Below are positions 51,298 to 60,133 of a stretch of DNA of 64,000 nucleotides, piece by piece. Origin of the DNA: Streptomyces sp. 846.5 (lineage in GTDB: Bacteria; Actinomycetota; Actinomycetes; Streptomycetales; Streptomycetaceae). The stretch is taken from assembly GCF_004365705.1 (NCBI RefSeq), contig NZ_SOBN01000001.1, positions 3,458,001 through 3,522,000 on the forward strand. The letters are read 5' to 3'. The first letter of the stretch is position 1. Every line of letters begins with the position of its first letter. Both the position numbers and the translations under genes were made by a program. Below the pieces are notes generated by a model. That model had not been told where the DNA came from and searched no databases. It saw only the letters and a program-made list of their open reading frames with translations.

Positions 51298-52218
51298 ATG
51301 CCGAATCAGGACCCACCGCGCAACCGTGAGGCGGAACTGCTTCCGGACCCGTTCTGGGCTGCCGACCTGGCCTCGCTCCGAGGCCAGGACTTCGCCCTGC
51401 ACTGGTACCGCTGGCAGTTGGGACTGACCATCCTGGCCGCGTTGTTCGGAACCTTTCCCGCTCACCGGGTCCACAGCATCAACATCGTCCCGCTGCTGTC
51501 CCTCGCCTGCTTCGCCGCCGCTGGGCTCACCGCTTGGCGGTTGCATCGCCGGGCCCCCCAGGAGCAGTGGTACGAGGGGCGGTCGGCAGCCGAAGCAGTG
51601 AAGGCGCTCACCTGGAAATACGTGGTCCGCGCCCAGCCGTTCGAGGGCGACTCGAACGACGAGGACGCCGCCAAGCTCTACGACACCCTGGTCAGAGAAG
51701 TCCCCTTCACCTTCAAGGACGACCGGCGCCTGCCGCTCGGTCCCGAATCCCAGATCAATGACGAGATGCGGCGGCGGCGCGCGGGGACGCTGAGCGAGCG
51801 CCGTGAGCTCTACCTCACCGAACGGGTCAGGTCACAGCGGGTCTGGTACGAGTCCCGGGCCAATGACTGCGACCAGAAGGTCCAGGTCGCCGGGCTGTTC
51901 GTAGCCCTGCTGTTCTCGGCCGGCATGGTGATCGCCGCCCTGGAGGCCACCGTGTGGAGTTCCATGCACGCTCTCGGCCTGATCTCCGCTTGTGCCGCTG
52001 CCTCCATGGCCTGGAGCCAGTTGAAGCAGTATCGCCCGCTGGCAGCCTCGTACCGCCTCGCCGCACGAGAGTTGGACCGGATAGACGCCGAACTGACCCG
52101 GGTCCCACTCACCGGCCCCCACGCCGAGACGGAATGGTCGCACCACGCCAAGGAGGCCGAGGACGCCATCTCCCGCGAGCACATCGTCTGGCGCGCCCGG
52201 AGTCAGCACCGGGTCTGA
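51298..52218 (+). CDS. DUF4231 (SLATT-like) membrane protein, copy 2
   Basis: 306 residues, clearly paralogous to copy 1 along its length: PDPFWAADLASLRGQDFALHWYRWQLGLTIL, QWYEGRSAAEAVKALTWKYVVRAQPF, RRELYLTERVRSQRVWYESRA, and the tail SREHIVWRARSQHRV versus SREHTIWRARRDRRV. Four membrane spans in the same positions. The ATG at 51298 has AGGGGG 6 nt upstream, the same arrangement as copy 1. It ends 29 bp from the stop of the FxsT-like gene, which comes from the other strand. A putative effector subunit; copies 1 and 2 may form hetero-oligomers (inference). Confidence 0.82.
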   Translation: MPNQDPPRNREAELLPDPFWAADLASLRGQDFALHWYRWQLGLTILAALFGTFPAHRVHSINIVPLLSLACFAAAGLTAWRLHRRAPQEQWYEGRSAAEAVKALTWKYVVRAQPFEGDSNDEDAAKLYDTLVREVPFTFKDDRRLPLGPESQINDEMRRRRAGTLSERRELYLTERVRSQRVWYESRANDCDQKVQVAGLFVALLFSAGMVIAALEATVWSSMHALGLISACAAASMAWSQLKQYRPLAASYRLAARELDRIDAELTRVPLTGPHAETEWSHHAKEAEDAISREHIVWRARSQHRV

Positions 52219-52247
52219 CACCACCGCCCGGAGAGTCGCGAGCGGGG

Positions 52248-55200
52248 CTAGACCGGCTGAAGCTCCAGGTCGCGTCCGTTGCGCTTCCAGCCCCTGACGT
52301 TGCGGGTCGCCGGGTGCTCCTCCCCCACCTGCCGGATCAGCTCCTCGACCACCTTGCCGCGCAGTTCCACGGCCTCGGTCCGGCGGCCCGAGTCCCGCAG
52401 GGTGACGGCCAGGTTGCCCTCGCACACCACCACGTCGGGGTGCTGCGGCCCGTACCGCTCGATCAGCCCGCTCAGGGCAGTCCGGCCCAACTCCTCGGCC
52501 TTCTCCAGCTCCCCGCTGTCGCCGTAGCAGTTGGCGAGGTTCACCATCACCGAGAGGGTGAAGGGGTGCTCGGGGCCGAGAACCCGCTGCATCGAGGTGA
52601 GGGTGGACTCGCCCAGCAGCGTCGCCTCGGTGAGCTGCCCGCTGTCCCTGAGGTATATGCCCACGTTGTTGGCGCAGGCCAGGGTGTACGGGTGCTCGTC
52701 GCCCAGCCACTGGCGGTAGCCCTGGTGCACCTCGGCGGCGAAGTCCCTGGCTGCCTCCTTGTCCCCGGCCGCCGAGTAGTCCGCAGCCAGGTTGAGCGCG
52801 CAGGCCAGGGTGTCGGGGGCGTCGGCGCCGTAGCGCTCCAGGTAACGGTCGTAGGTGTCCTTGGTGAGCCGCCTGGCCTCGCCCTGGCGGCCGACCCTGC
52901 GCAGCGCCACCGCGTAGCTCTTGGCGTAGCGCAGCTTGGGCAGGTCGGTGACGGGCACCTCCCGGTAGGCCTCCTGGAACTCCTCCAGCAGCTGCACCGA
53001 ACCCTCGTAGTCGCCCAGCGCCCGCAGGTCCTCGGCCAGCGCCGCCTTGCTGGCCAGGGTGTCCTGGTGGGTGGGGCCGAGCACCGCGTCGCGCTTGTCG
53101 AAGGTCTCCTGGTCGAGCTGTCTGGCGGCCTCGTAGTCGCCGGTGAAGCGGTAGTCCAGGGCGAGGTTGCTGGCCGTCAGCAGGGTCCGGATGCTCAGTT
53201 CGCCGTAGGTGTCCCTGAGCTTGCTGTAGGTCTCCAGGTCCAGCTCCATGGCCTCCTTGAACCGTCCCAGCGCACGCAGGTCCCCGGCCAGGCTGCCGGC
53301 CGTCATCAGCGAGTGCAGGTGGTCCGGGCCGAGCAGGGTGCGCTGCCGGTCCCAGGTGCTCTGGTCCAGTTCCAGCGCCTCGTCGAAACGGCCCTGCGAG
53401 CGGACCACGTTGGCCAGCTGGAACCGCAGCAGCAGGGTCTGCCGGTCGTCCGGGCCGAGCTTGGCGGTCCAGGCGTCCTCCAGGCGGTGGCCCAGCTCCT
53501 GGGCCGCTTCCAGCTCGCCGCGCTTCCACAGGTAGCGGACGCGGTCGATGAGCAGCTGACGGACCTCGGACTCGTCGCAGTCCTGGGCCAGCGAGGGGCC
53601 GAGGTGCGGCCAGATCCGTTCGAAGTCCGGCCAGCTCGCCCAGTCGTCGACGTCCAGGGCGCCGGGGCGGGCGCCGGCCAGGATCTGGTGCACCTGGTGC
53701 ATGGCCCCCACCTGCTGCTCCGCGGTCAGCTCGGAGCGGATCACCGCCTGCACCATCCGGTGCACCTGGAAGGTCTGGCTGTTGGAGTCGACCTTGGCGA
53801 GCCCGTACCGGGTGATCGCCTGGACCACCTTGCCGAGCATCACGCTCTCCTGCAGCTCCGGATCCAGCGGCACCAGCGAGCGCCTCATCTGGTCGTTGTA
53901 GATCAGGCTGATCGCGATGGGGTCGGCGGAGAAGTACGCGCACAGCTGGAGCAGCCGGTTGGCGGCCGGGGACTGGTCGCGCAGTCTGGCGATGGAGACG
54001 TTCCAGGTGGCGCTGAACCGCCTGGGGTAGTCCGGGATCTCCTGCTGAGTGGTGGTCAGCGCCTTGACCGCCTCGTCCTGGAGCTCGGCGATGTAGGAGC
54101 TGACCGGCGTTCCGGTGGTCTCCAGCCAGGCCGCGGCGATCTCCACGGCCAGCGGAAGGTCGCCGACGGCCTCGGCCACCCGGTCCGCGTCGGCCCGGGA
54201 CAGCCCGGTGTTGCGGCGGCGCAGGTGCTCGACGCTATCCTGACGGGTGAAGACGTCCACCGGCAGCGGTTCGGCCTGACCGGTCCAGGCCTGGTTGCGG
54301 GAGGTGATCAGGACGTGCCCGGGGCCGCCCGGCAGAAATCTGGCGATCTCCGAGGGCCGGTCGGCGTTGTCGAAGATCAGCAGCCAGCGGTCCACCCTGC
54401 TGCCCTGCCGCAGTGCCTCCCTCGCCGCCTCGGCCGCCTCCGCGACGTTGTCGCCGGGACGCAGGTCCAGCTTGGTCGCCAGTTCCGCCAGCGACAGCAT
54501 CACCTGGTCGGACTGTTCCGCGTCGACCCACCAGACCAGGTCGTAGTCGGCCATGAAGCGGTGCGCGTACTCCAGCGCCACCTGGGTCTTGCCGACGCCA
54601 CCGAGGCCGTAGAGCGTGGTCGGCGTCGGCAGCACCACGGCCGGGTTGCCGCCGCGCAGCTGGTCCCGCAGGCTCTCCAGGATCGCGGACCGGCCGGTGA
54701 AGGCCGGATTGCGCGGCTTGACGTTCCAGATCGCCGGACGGGTGCCGGGGAACCGGGGGCCCTCGGTGACCAGCAGCTTGTGCATGTCCAGCTCGCCCCG
54801 GCGCAGCGCCCGGAGCAGCACCGACGCGGCCTGGGCCTCGTCCAGGCGCAGCACGTCCACCTGGTTGCGGTTGTTGAAGGGCGCGGTCAGGCGCACGTCG
54901 CCGACCCGCACCGGGATCAGCTCGCGCCTGACGCCGGCCGGGTCGGAGTCGGTCACCGAGTTCCACACCGCGTGGGCCTGCGGGGAGCGCACATACGCCG
55001 AGGACAGCACCACCAGGGTGCGGGCCGCCGCGTCCATTCCGCGCTCGGCCTCGGCCCGCGGGTCGGCGCCCACCTCCCTGGGCAGCACCCGCAGCCCGGC
55101 GCGGGTGAGCAGCGCCTCGATCCAGTCCGCCCACATCCGGTCCTCGGGCGCGTAGGAGAGGAAGATGTCCTCCCTTATCGCCGGGCGGCGCCGGGTGAAG

Positions 55201-56186
55201 GAGTCGGCATAGCGCAGCCGTACGTCCTCCGGCATCGGCGGCAGGCCCACCACCTGGTCCCGGGTCAGCGCCGCCGTCAGCCGCTCGCAGGCGGACAGCA
55301 TCGAGGTGGGCGAACCCGGCTGGTCACCGAAGCCGGCCAGGATCTCCTCGTAGGCGTAGAAGGGCCGGTAGGGGATCTCCACCGCGCCCCAGTACTGGGC
55401 GAGCTGGGCCTCGTTCATCTCCTCGGGCAGGCCGCCGAAGCGCTGCCGGGCCAGGGCCCGGCCGGCGTCCGCCTTGACCTTCTCGAAGTCGTCCACCCGC
55501 ATCGGGACGGGCAGGATCCTGATGCCCTTGGAGCGGTAACGGTCGTTGATGGTGCGGGCGATGGTCGAGGCGCCCTCGATGCTCTGGTCGCTGAGGGTGA
55601 AGCAGACCACGAGGTCGTCGGGCATCTCCACGGTACATATGTCGGCGATGTCGGACAGACCGGTCCGGCTGTCGATCAGGATGTAGTCGTAATGGGCACG
55701 CATGTCGGCACGCATCGCCTCGAAGAACTGGCTGCCGTCCAACTCGGCGTAGAAGTGGTCCCAGTTGATGGCGGCGACGGTGGCTGCGTAGTCGCTGCGC
55801 ACCTGACCGGCCGACAGCAGGTCGAGCCGGCCGCCCTCCTGGAACATGGACCAGTTCAACGATATCGCGTGCCGCCGGACCTTGGCGAACTCCCGGTGCC
55901 AGCCCTCCTCGTGGGGCTGCTCCCGGAGTGCCTCGTCCCGGTAGTCCATGATCAGGTCGATCACTCCCGTAGTGGCCGCGAGATCGTCCTGATCCAGGAA
56001 GGGCCGGAAGAAGTGCGCCAGGCCGGGCGCCTCCAGGTCCCAGTCCACGGTCAGCACCCGATGCCCGTTGGCAGCCAGGATCCAGGCGGTGTTGGCCAGC
56101 GCCATGGTGCGCCCGGTCCCGCCCTTGTAGGAGTAGAAGGTGATGATGCGGCCGTTCCGATCCTCCACCTGGTACTCGCTGGTCAT
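52248..56186 (-). CDS. fxsT: FxSxx-COOH system TPR protein (ParA-TIR-STAND-TPR)
   Basis: 1312 residues. An N-terminal ParA/MinD-like ATPase (about 10-310) has YSYKGGTGRTMALAN (21-27), with Arg in the second lysine place as in this family. A TIR-like domain follows (about 339-465; DIFLSYAPEDRMWADWIEALL). The STAND NTPase (about 495-770) has Walker A LYGLGGVGKTQVALEYAHRF, Walker B LLIFDNAD and sensor ITSRNQAW. A C-terminal array of kinesin-light-chain-type TPRs (about 880-1290) ends in RDLELQPV. The usual TIR catalytic Glu position (after SPxxxxxxW) reads WNSV, so NADase activity is doubtful. The ATG at 56186 has GGAGGG 5 nt upstream. It probably senses a peptide or protein with its TPRs and signals within the Fxs locus. 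Confidence 0.85.
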   Translation of the reverse strand: MTSEYQVEDRNGRIITFYSYKGGTGRTMALANTAWILAANGHRVLTVDWDLEAPGLAHFFRPFLDQDDLAATTGVIDLIMDYRDEALREQPHEEGWHREFAKVRRHAISLNWSMFQEGGRLDLLSAGQVRSDYAATVAAINWDHFYAELDGSQFFEAMRADMRAHYDYILIDSRTGLSDIADICTVEMPDDLVVCFTLSDQSIEGASTIARTINDRYRSKGIRILPVPMRVDDFEKVKADAGRALARQRFGGLPEEMNEAQLAQYWGAVEIPYRPFYAYEEILAGFGDQPGSPTSMLSACERLTAALTRDQVVGLPPMPEDVRLRYADSFTRRRPAIREDIFLSYAPEDRMWADWIEALLTRAGLRVLPREVGADPRAEAERGMDAAARTLVVLSSAYVRSPQAHAVWNSVTDSDPAGVRRELIPVRVGDVRLTAPFNNRNQVDVLRLDEAQAASVLLRALRRGELDMHKLLVTEGPRFPGTRPAIWNVKPRNPAFTGRSAILESLRDQLRGGNPAVVLPTPTTLYGLGGVGKTQVALEYAHRFMADYDLVWWVDAEQSDQVMLSLAELATKLDLRPGDNVAEAAEAAREALRQGSRVDRWLLIFDNADRPSEIARFLPGGPGHVLITSRNQAWTGQAEPLPVDVFTRQDSVEHLRRRNTGLSRADADRVAEAVGDLPLAVEIAAAWLETTGTPVSSYIAELQDEAVKALTTTQQEIPDYPRRFSATWNVSIARLRDQSPAANRLLQLCAYFSADPIAISLIYNDQMRRSLVPLDPELQESVMLGKVVQAITRYGLAKVDSNSQTFQVHRMVQAVIRSELTAEQQVGAMHQVHQILAGARPGALDVDDWASWPDFERIWPHLGPSLAQDCDESEVRQLLIDRVRYLWKRGELEAAQELGHRLEDAWTAKLGPDDRQTLLLRFQLANVVRSQGRFDEALELDQSTWDRQRTLLGPDHLHSLMTAGSLAGDLRALGRFKEAMELDLETYSKLRDTYGELSIRTLLTASNLALDYRFTGDYEAARQLDQETFDKRDAVLGPTHQDTLASKAALAEDLRALGDYEGSVQLLEEFQEAYREVPVTDLPKLRYAKSYAVALRRVGRQGEARRLTKDTYDRYLERYGADAPDTLACALNLAADYSAAGDKEAARDFAAEVHQGYRQWLGDEHPYTLACANNVGIYLRDSGQLTEATLLGESTLTSMQRVLGPEHPFTLSVMVNLANCYGDSGELEKAEELGRTALSGLIERYGPQHPDVVVCEGNLAVTLRDSGRRTEAVELRGKVVEELIRQVGEEHPATRNVRGWKRNGRDLELQPV

Positions 56187-56254
56187 GGGTTCCCTCCGCC
56201 GGATCCGGTTCGCTGCTGTCAGTAGCGCGGTGCTGTCGGTGCAGTGGCCCTGGG

Positions 56255-56733
56255 TCAGTCGTCACCCTCGTCGGGGGCCGGTTCGAGCTCCTCGGCACCC
56301 GCCGCGCGTCCGGGTGCGGGATCTCCGCGCAGGCTGGGCCGGCCTGAACCACCGGAGTAGCCGCCCGGTGGCGGCGAGGGTCTGCCGCGCTCGGTGAATC
56401 CGAAGATGGCCCGCTGGGTGGCCTTGGGCAGCTCCGCCTCGAAGGAGGCCGGGGTCGCAGCCCGTCGAAGCCGCCGCGCAGGCTCGGCCTGATGTCCCGC
56501 CGCCGGTGCCACAGCGCCTCCTCCGCAGCGCTGTGCAGGCTCTCGTCCACCGCCGGCACTCGGGATCGTCCGGGTTCCAGGGCTCCATCAGGCTGATCCA
56601 GGCGGGGTCGCACCGGAAGAAGGGACGGGGCGCATCCTCACCCCGGCCGGCGCCAACACTCAACAGGGTTTCCTCCTGCCGTCACGAGCCGCTCACCATG
56701 TTCCTCACCGCCGTCCGCGCGGCTGTCGGTCAT
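56255..56733 (-). pseudogene. Small gene broken across three frames between AAC(3) and FxsT genes
   Basis: Three reading frames in succession look coding. An ATG at 56733 overlaps the AAC(3) stop (ATGA) and runs about 31 codons. A TTG at 56663 with AGGAGG 8 nt upstream begins FFRCDPAWISLMEPWNPDDPE. After a one-base loss near 56528 the frame continues as VPAVDESLHSAAEEALWHRR and RDIRPSLRGGFDGL. After a second shift near 56470 it continues as TPASFEAELPKATQRAIFGF and ends at 56255. I infer a single small protein of about 140 residues disrupted by at least two indels, real or from sequencing. Family unknown. It lies in the operon between AAC(3) and FxsT. Confidence 0.55.
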
Positions 56734-57707
56734 GTGTCCACCCCGCTCTCCAGAGCCTGACGAGCCGTCATGAACTCTTTCCGGGAAAGGGTACGCAACT
56801 CCCCGCTGTCCCGCTCCACGGTGGTGAAAGTGCAGGATTCCGACCAAAGTTCGGGCGGCATGCAGCAAGTTTGGAGTCTTCGGATGATGCCGTAGGCAGG
56901 GGCCGTCATGCGGTCGGCGAGGTAGCGTTCCATCACCCAGCGGCGGGCTGCGTCCACAGCGGGGGCCATGGGGATCAGCAGGCAGTCAGCCGCACCGACC
57001 CGTCCCTCCCCGAAGGGGACCTCGCGGCGTATTCGCTCACCCATCTCCGCGAAGTGCCCGTCGTCCAGGTCCACGGCGTTGAAGAGCTTCCAGCAGCGCA
57101 GGCGGTGCTCCGTGGAGACCAGCGCGGCGTGAACCCGCACCGGTGGGTTCGGCGGGTAGTACTCGGCGAGGTGGTACGGCGTGAACTTCCGGTCGGCCAC
57201 GCCGATCAACAGGCCCTGTGCCTGCATTTCGTAGAGACGACCGACCGGGGAATCCTCGCCGAGGTGGCACTCCAGCCGGTGGTCGGCCACTATCTCCGCA
57301 GCCCGGGGCCCAATCGCCGCGAAGGAGGTCTGCGGATGCGCACTACGCAGTGCACCCGGGGAGGTCCTGACGGCCTCCGAGATGACGCCGACCGTCCTCC
57401 GAGAGCTGGGGGTGCGATCGACGTCGAAGGGTTCCATCGCGAGCCGGTGGGCAATCCGCTGGGACCTCAGGTCCATGTTCGCGGTGTCCGCCAGGTACGC
57501 CGGTGAGCTCAGCGAGTTCTCCGGGGTGGCCGTGTAGACCACCAGCGTGCCCATCGCACCGAGGGCCTCCAGCAGCGCGTCCACGACCGTACGGACGCCG
57601 CCGCGAACCGGGCCGATGCTGCGGAGCGAGGCCTGCACGAAGAGCACTCCGCCGCGACGGACGCCGATACGGCCCAGGTCATCGACAAGTCGCTGCCGTC
57701 CTATCAC
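56730..57707 (-). CDS. Aminoglycoside N3-acetyltransferase-family protein
   Basis: 325 residues of the AAC(3)/YokD acetyl-CoA-dependent family. Typical segments are GGVLFVQASLRSIGPVRGG, GTLVVYTATPENSLS, RSAHPQTSFAAIGPRAAEIVADH and LGEDSPVGRLYEMQAQGLLIGV with the acidic/His site before PYHLAEYYPPNPP. Instead of resistance, in this operon it may acetylate a peptide amine or be an immunity function (inference). The GTG start overlaps the stop of the radical SAM gene by GTGA and its own stop overlaps the next ATG, so the three are translationally linked. Confidence 0.86.
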   Translation of the reverse strand: MIGRQRLVDDLGRIGVRRGGVLFVQASLRSIGPVRGGVRTVVDALLEALGAMGTLVVYTATPENSLSSPAYLADTANMDLRSQRIAHRLAMEPFDVDRTPSSRRTVGVISEAVRTSPGALRSAHPQTSFAAIGPRAAEIVADHRLECHLGEDSPVGRLYEMQAQGLLIGVADRKFTPYHLAEYYPPNPPVRVHAALVSTEHRLRCWKLFNAVDLDDGHFAEMGERIRREVPFGEGRVGAADCLLIPMAPAVDAARRWVMERYLADRMTAPAYGIIRRLQTCCMPPELWSESCTFTTVERDSGELRTLSRKEFMTARQALESGVDT

Positions 57708-60133
57708 CGTGCGCGGGGGACAACCGACCGAGCGGTGTCACCGCGATCGCTGCGGACTTCGTCCAGCCATGGCGTCAGCGTGACTTCCATACCGGCGACG
57801 AAGCGCTCGCCAAGCCGGGTCAGCGACCCGGATCCGGACAGTGTCCCAAGCGCATCGGCGGTGTGGCCCAGCCACCGGGCGAACTCAGCCCGGGCGAACT
57901 CAGTCCGGGTGAGGCCGGCCGTCGCGCCGACGCCGCCTTGCCCGCGCAGGTCGTGCCACCGGGCGCGCCAGTACTCGGTCACCGCGACATGCGCGTAGGT
58001 GCCTTGGAGCAGGCCTTCCAGCGGCCGCGGGTCGGCGCGCCAGGGAGCGAAGTAGAGCCGGGAGTCGGCCGGATCGAACAGGTCGTGCAGATCAAGCACC
58101 GCGCCCAGCTTGACGTGCTGGAACTCATGGACGATCAGCAGCGCCAGCGTGCCGGCGGCGGCCGGCCGGGCGATGCCGACCGTGCCGAAGGCATTGCGCG
58201 CCGCCGCGCTCATGTCCTTGCCGGGCGGCGCCGACTGCAGCGGGGTGATGTTCGAGAGACCGGCGGCCACGCCCTCGGCATAGCGCGGCATCGCCCTGCG
58301 GACGAAGCGCCAGGCCTCGGTGAGCCGGGCCTCCCAGGCCGCCAGTTCGGCGTCGTCCAACCGGTCGGCGACCGGCCACTGGTGGATGTCCCGCTGCGGA
58401 TCGGTGTCCTCCAGTGCCACGGTCCAGTCCGAGCCCGCGGCGATCCGGCGCACCGGCTGCCAGCGCCGGTCGGCGTCGGTCCGGCGGACCCGGGTGACCA
58501 TGCCGTCCAACGTGGCGGTGAAGCCGTCCGCGGTGCTGCTGACGATCGCCGTGCCGGGGCCGTCGAGCAGCAGCCGCCCCAGCCCGGGCAGGCGCAGCAC
58601 GCCGCCCTGCCGGACCGGCACCGGGACGTCCTCGTCCGCACCGGCCCGCAGTGCCGCGACAGCGGCGATCTCCGCCATTCCGCCGAGGTCGGCGCCCTCG
58701 TCCCCGTCGAGGCAGCGCATCGCCCAGGCTCTGGTGTAGGGATGGGCCAGGGTGGCGTCCAGCGCCTCCGGCGCCTCGGTGTCGAGCGTCGTCAGCAGAT
58801 CCCAGACCGGCTTGGACTCGAACCGGTCGGCAGCCCGGTCCCACACCGTGGCCAGCAGCTCGCGGCCGATCTCCAACTGCTCCGCGGCCAGCAGGGCGAC
58901 GACGTCGGCGTCCCCGTAGCCGGACGCCAACTGGTCGAGCTGGTCCTCGGACAGCAGCTCGGCCTCAACCCGGGGTTCGCGGGTCATACGTTCGTGCTCC
59001 GCCACATCGCTGATGAAGGTCAACAGGTCCCGGCAGAAGACCGAGGGGTTGTCGAAGCCGGTGCCGGCGCTCCCGGACTCGTACCGGTGCGCATACAGGC
59101 CGCCGCCGCAGCTCCGCACCACCGGGCAGTTCTGACACTCCTCACACAGCCCTTCCAGGCCGTGCTGACGGTCGATCATGCCGGGATGCCTGGCCGCGGT
59201 GTCGAAGTCGTGGTCGAAGACATTGAAGCCGGTGGCCGGCGCGCCGTCATAGGCCGTCTTCAGCGAGTCGGCCTGCTCAAGCGTCCCGTCGGTCTCGACG
59301 ACCACCAGATCGGCCGGTTCGAGGCCCAGGTTCTCGGTCAGACTGCTGAGCCCGTGCAGGGTGCGCAGCACCGAGTCGAAGGTCCGCACCGGGACCGGGC
59401 GGCCCTGGTCCTCCCAGCGCCGGTAGACGGCGCCGAGCCAGTCCGCGTAGGGGGTGCTCTCCGGCCCGTCGGGGCGCAGCGGCGGCTCGTCCCAGGTCGA
59501 GTGCGGGAGCAGGAAGTCCAGCCGCGGCGGCTTCAGTGCCAGCAGCGCGTCATAGACGGCGATCGGGTCGTTCCGTACGTCGATCGTGCAGAGGAGTCCG
59601 GCGAACAGCCCCCGGTACTCGGGCAGCTGCAGCAGGTCGATCGCCTTCAGGACCTTGGCGTAGCTGCTGCGTCCGTCGGCGTAGCGACGGTGCAGGTCGT
59701 TCGCGGCCTTGTCCCCGTCGAGGGAGATTCCGACCTTGATGTCGTACTCGGCGAAAAGATCGAGAAATCGCCGGTCCAGCAATACTCCGTTGGTGTGAAT
59801 GCGCAGGTCAAGCGCACTGACGCCGGATAATTCACGCCTCAGCTCTTCGGCTGCCAGCCGAATCAGCTGCACCCCCGCGAGCAGTGGCTCCCCGCCGTGC
59901 AGGACGACATGAACGCTGTCAAGGCGGTGTGCCCTGGCATGCTCGGCGATGCGCTTCGCGGTCCGGGGCAGCACGTCACCCGAGGCGGCCCTTGGCCGTC
60001 CCTTCCACTGGGTGTCGGCGTGTTCGTAGATGTAGCAATGGTCACAGGCAAGATCGCAACGACTGTGGAGCTTGATGACGAACTGCCGGAAGGGCACCAA
60101 CTCGACATCCCTGGTGTGGCGGAGATGGAGCAA
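57704..60133 (-). CDS. fxsB: Radical SAM/SPASM peptide maturase fused to an HExxH domain (FxsB type)
   Basis: 809 residues. The radical SAM domain has FRQFVIKLHSRCDLACDHCYIYE with CxxxCxxC (Cys26, 30, 33), HGGEPLLAG and SLDGDKAANDLHR. A SPASM-type cluster domain has CEECQNCPVVRSCGGGLYAHRYE and a later Cys in NPSVFC. The second half is the domain called HExxH-motif peptide modification, with HEFQH at 669-673. FxsB enzymes make cyclophane cross-links on FxS motifs of small precursor peptides (family knowledge). TTG at 60133 is the furthest start, with an in-frame stop just upstream; GTG at 60097 (VPFRQFVIKLHS) with AGGGA about 10 nt upstream may be the true one. Leu102 is a TTA codon (59828-59830). 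Confidence 0.86.
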   Translation of the reverse strand: MLHLRHTRDVELVPFRQFVIKLHSRCDLACDHCYIYEHADTQWKGRPRAASGDVLPRTAKRIAEHARAHRLDSVHVVLHGGEPLLAGVQLIRLAAEELRRELSGVSALDLRIHTNGVLLDRRFLDLFAEYDIKVGISLDGDKAANDLHRRYADGRSSYAKVLKAIDLLQLPEYRGLFAGLLCTIDVRNDPIAVYDALLALKPPRLDFLLPHSTWDEPPLRPDGPESTPYADWLGAVYRRWEDQGRPVPVRTFDSVLRTLHGLSSLTENLGLEPADLVVVETDGTLEQADSLKTAYDGAPATGFNVFDHDFDTAARHPGMIDRQHGLEGLCEECQNCPVVRSCGGGLYAHRYESGSAGTGFDNPSVFCRDLLTFISDVAEHERMTREPRVEAELLSEDQLDQLASGYGDADVVALLAAEQLEIGRELLATVWDRAADRFESKPVWDLLTTLDTEAPEALDATLAHPYTRAWAMRCLDGDEGADLGGMAEIAAVAALRAGADEDVPVPVRQGGVLRLPGLGRLLLDGPGTAIVSSTADGFTATLDGMVTRVRRTDADRRWQPVRRIAAGSDWTVALEDTDPQRDIHQWPVADRLDDAELAAWEARLTEAWRFVRRAMPRYAEGVAAGLSNITPLQSAPPGKDMSAAARNAFGTVGIARPAAAGTLALLIVHEFQHVKLGAVLDLHDLFDPADSRLYFAPWRADPRPLEGLLQGTYAHVAVTEYWRARWHDLRGQGGVGATAGLTRTEFARAEFARWLGHTADALGTLSGSGSLTRLGERFVAGMEVTLTPWLDEVRSDRGDTARSVVPRAR

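Noticed and set aside
51954-56225. Plus-strand open frame of 1423 codons opposite the FxsT-like gene
   Set aside because: It is an antisense shadow caused by high third-position GC; the minus strand shows clear ParA, TIR, STAND and TPR motifs and a good start site.
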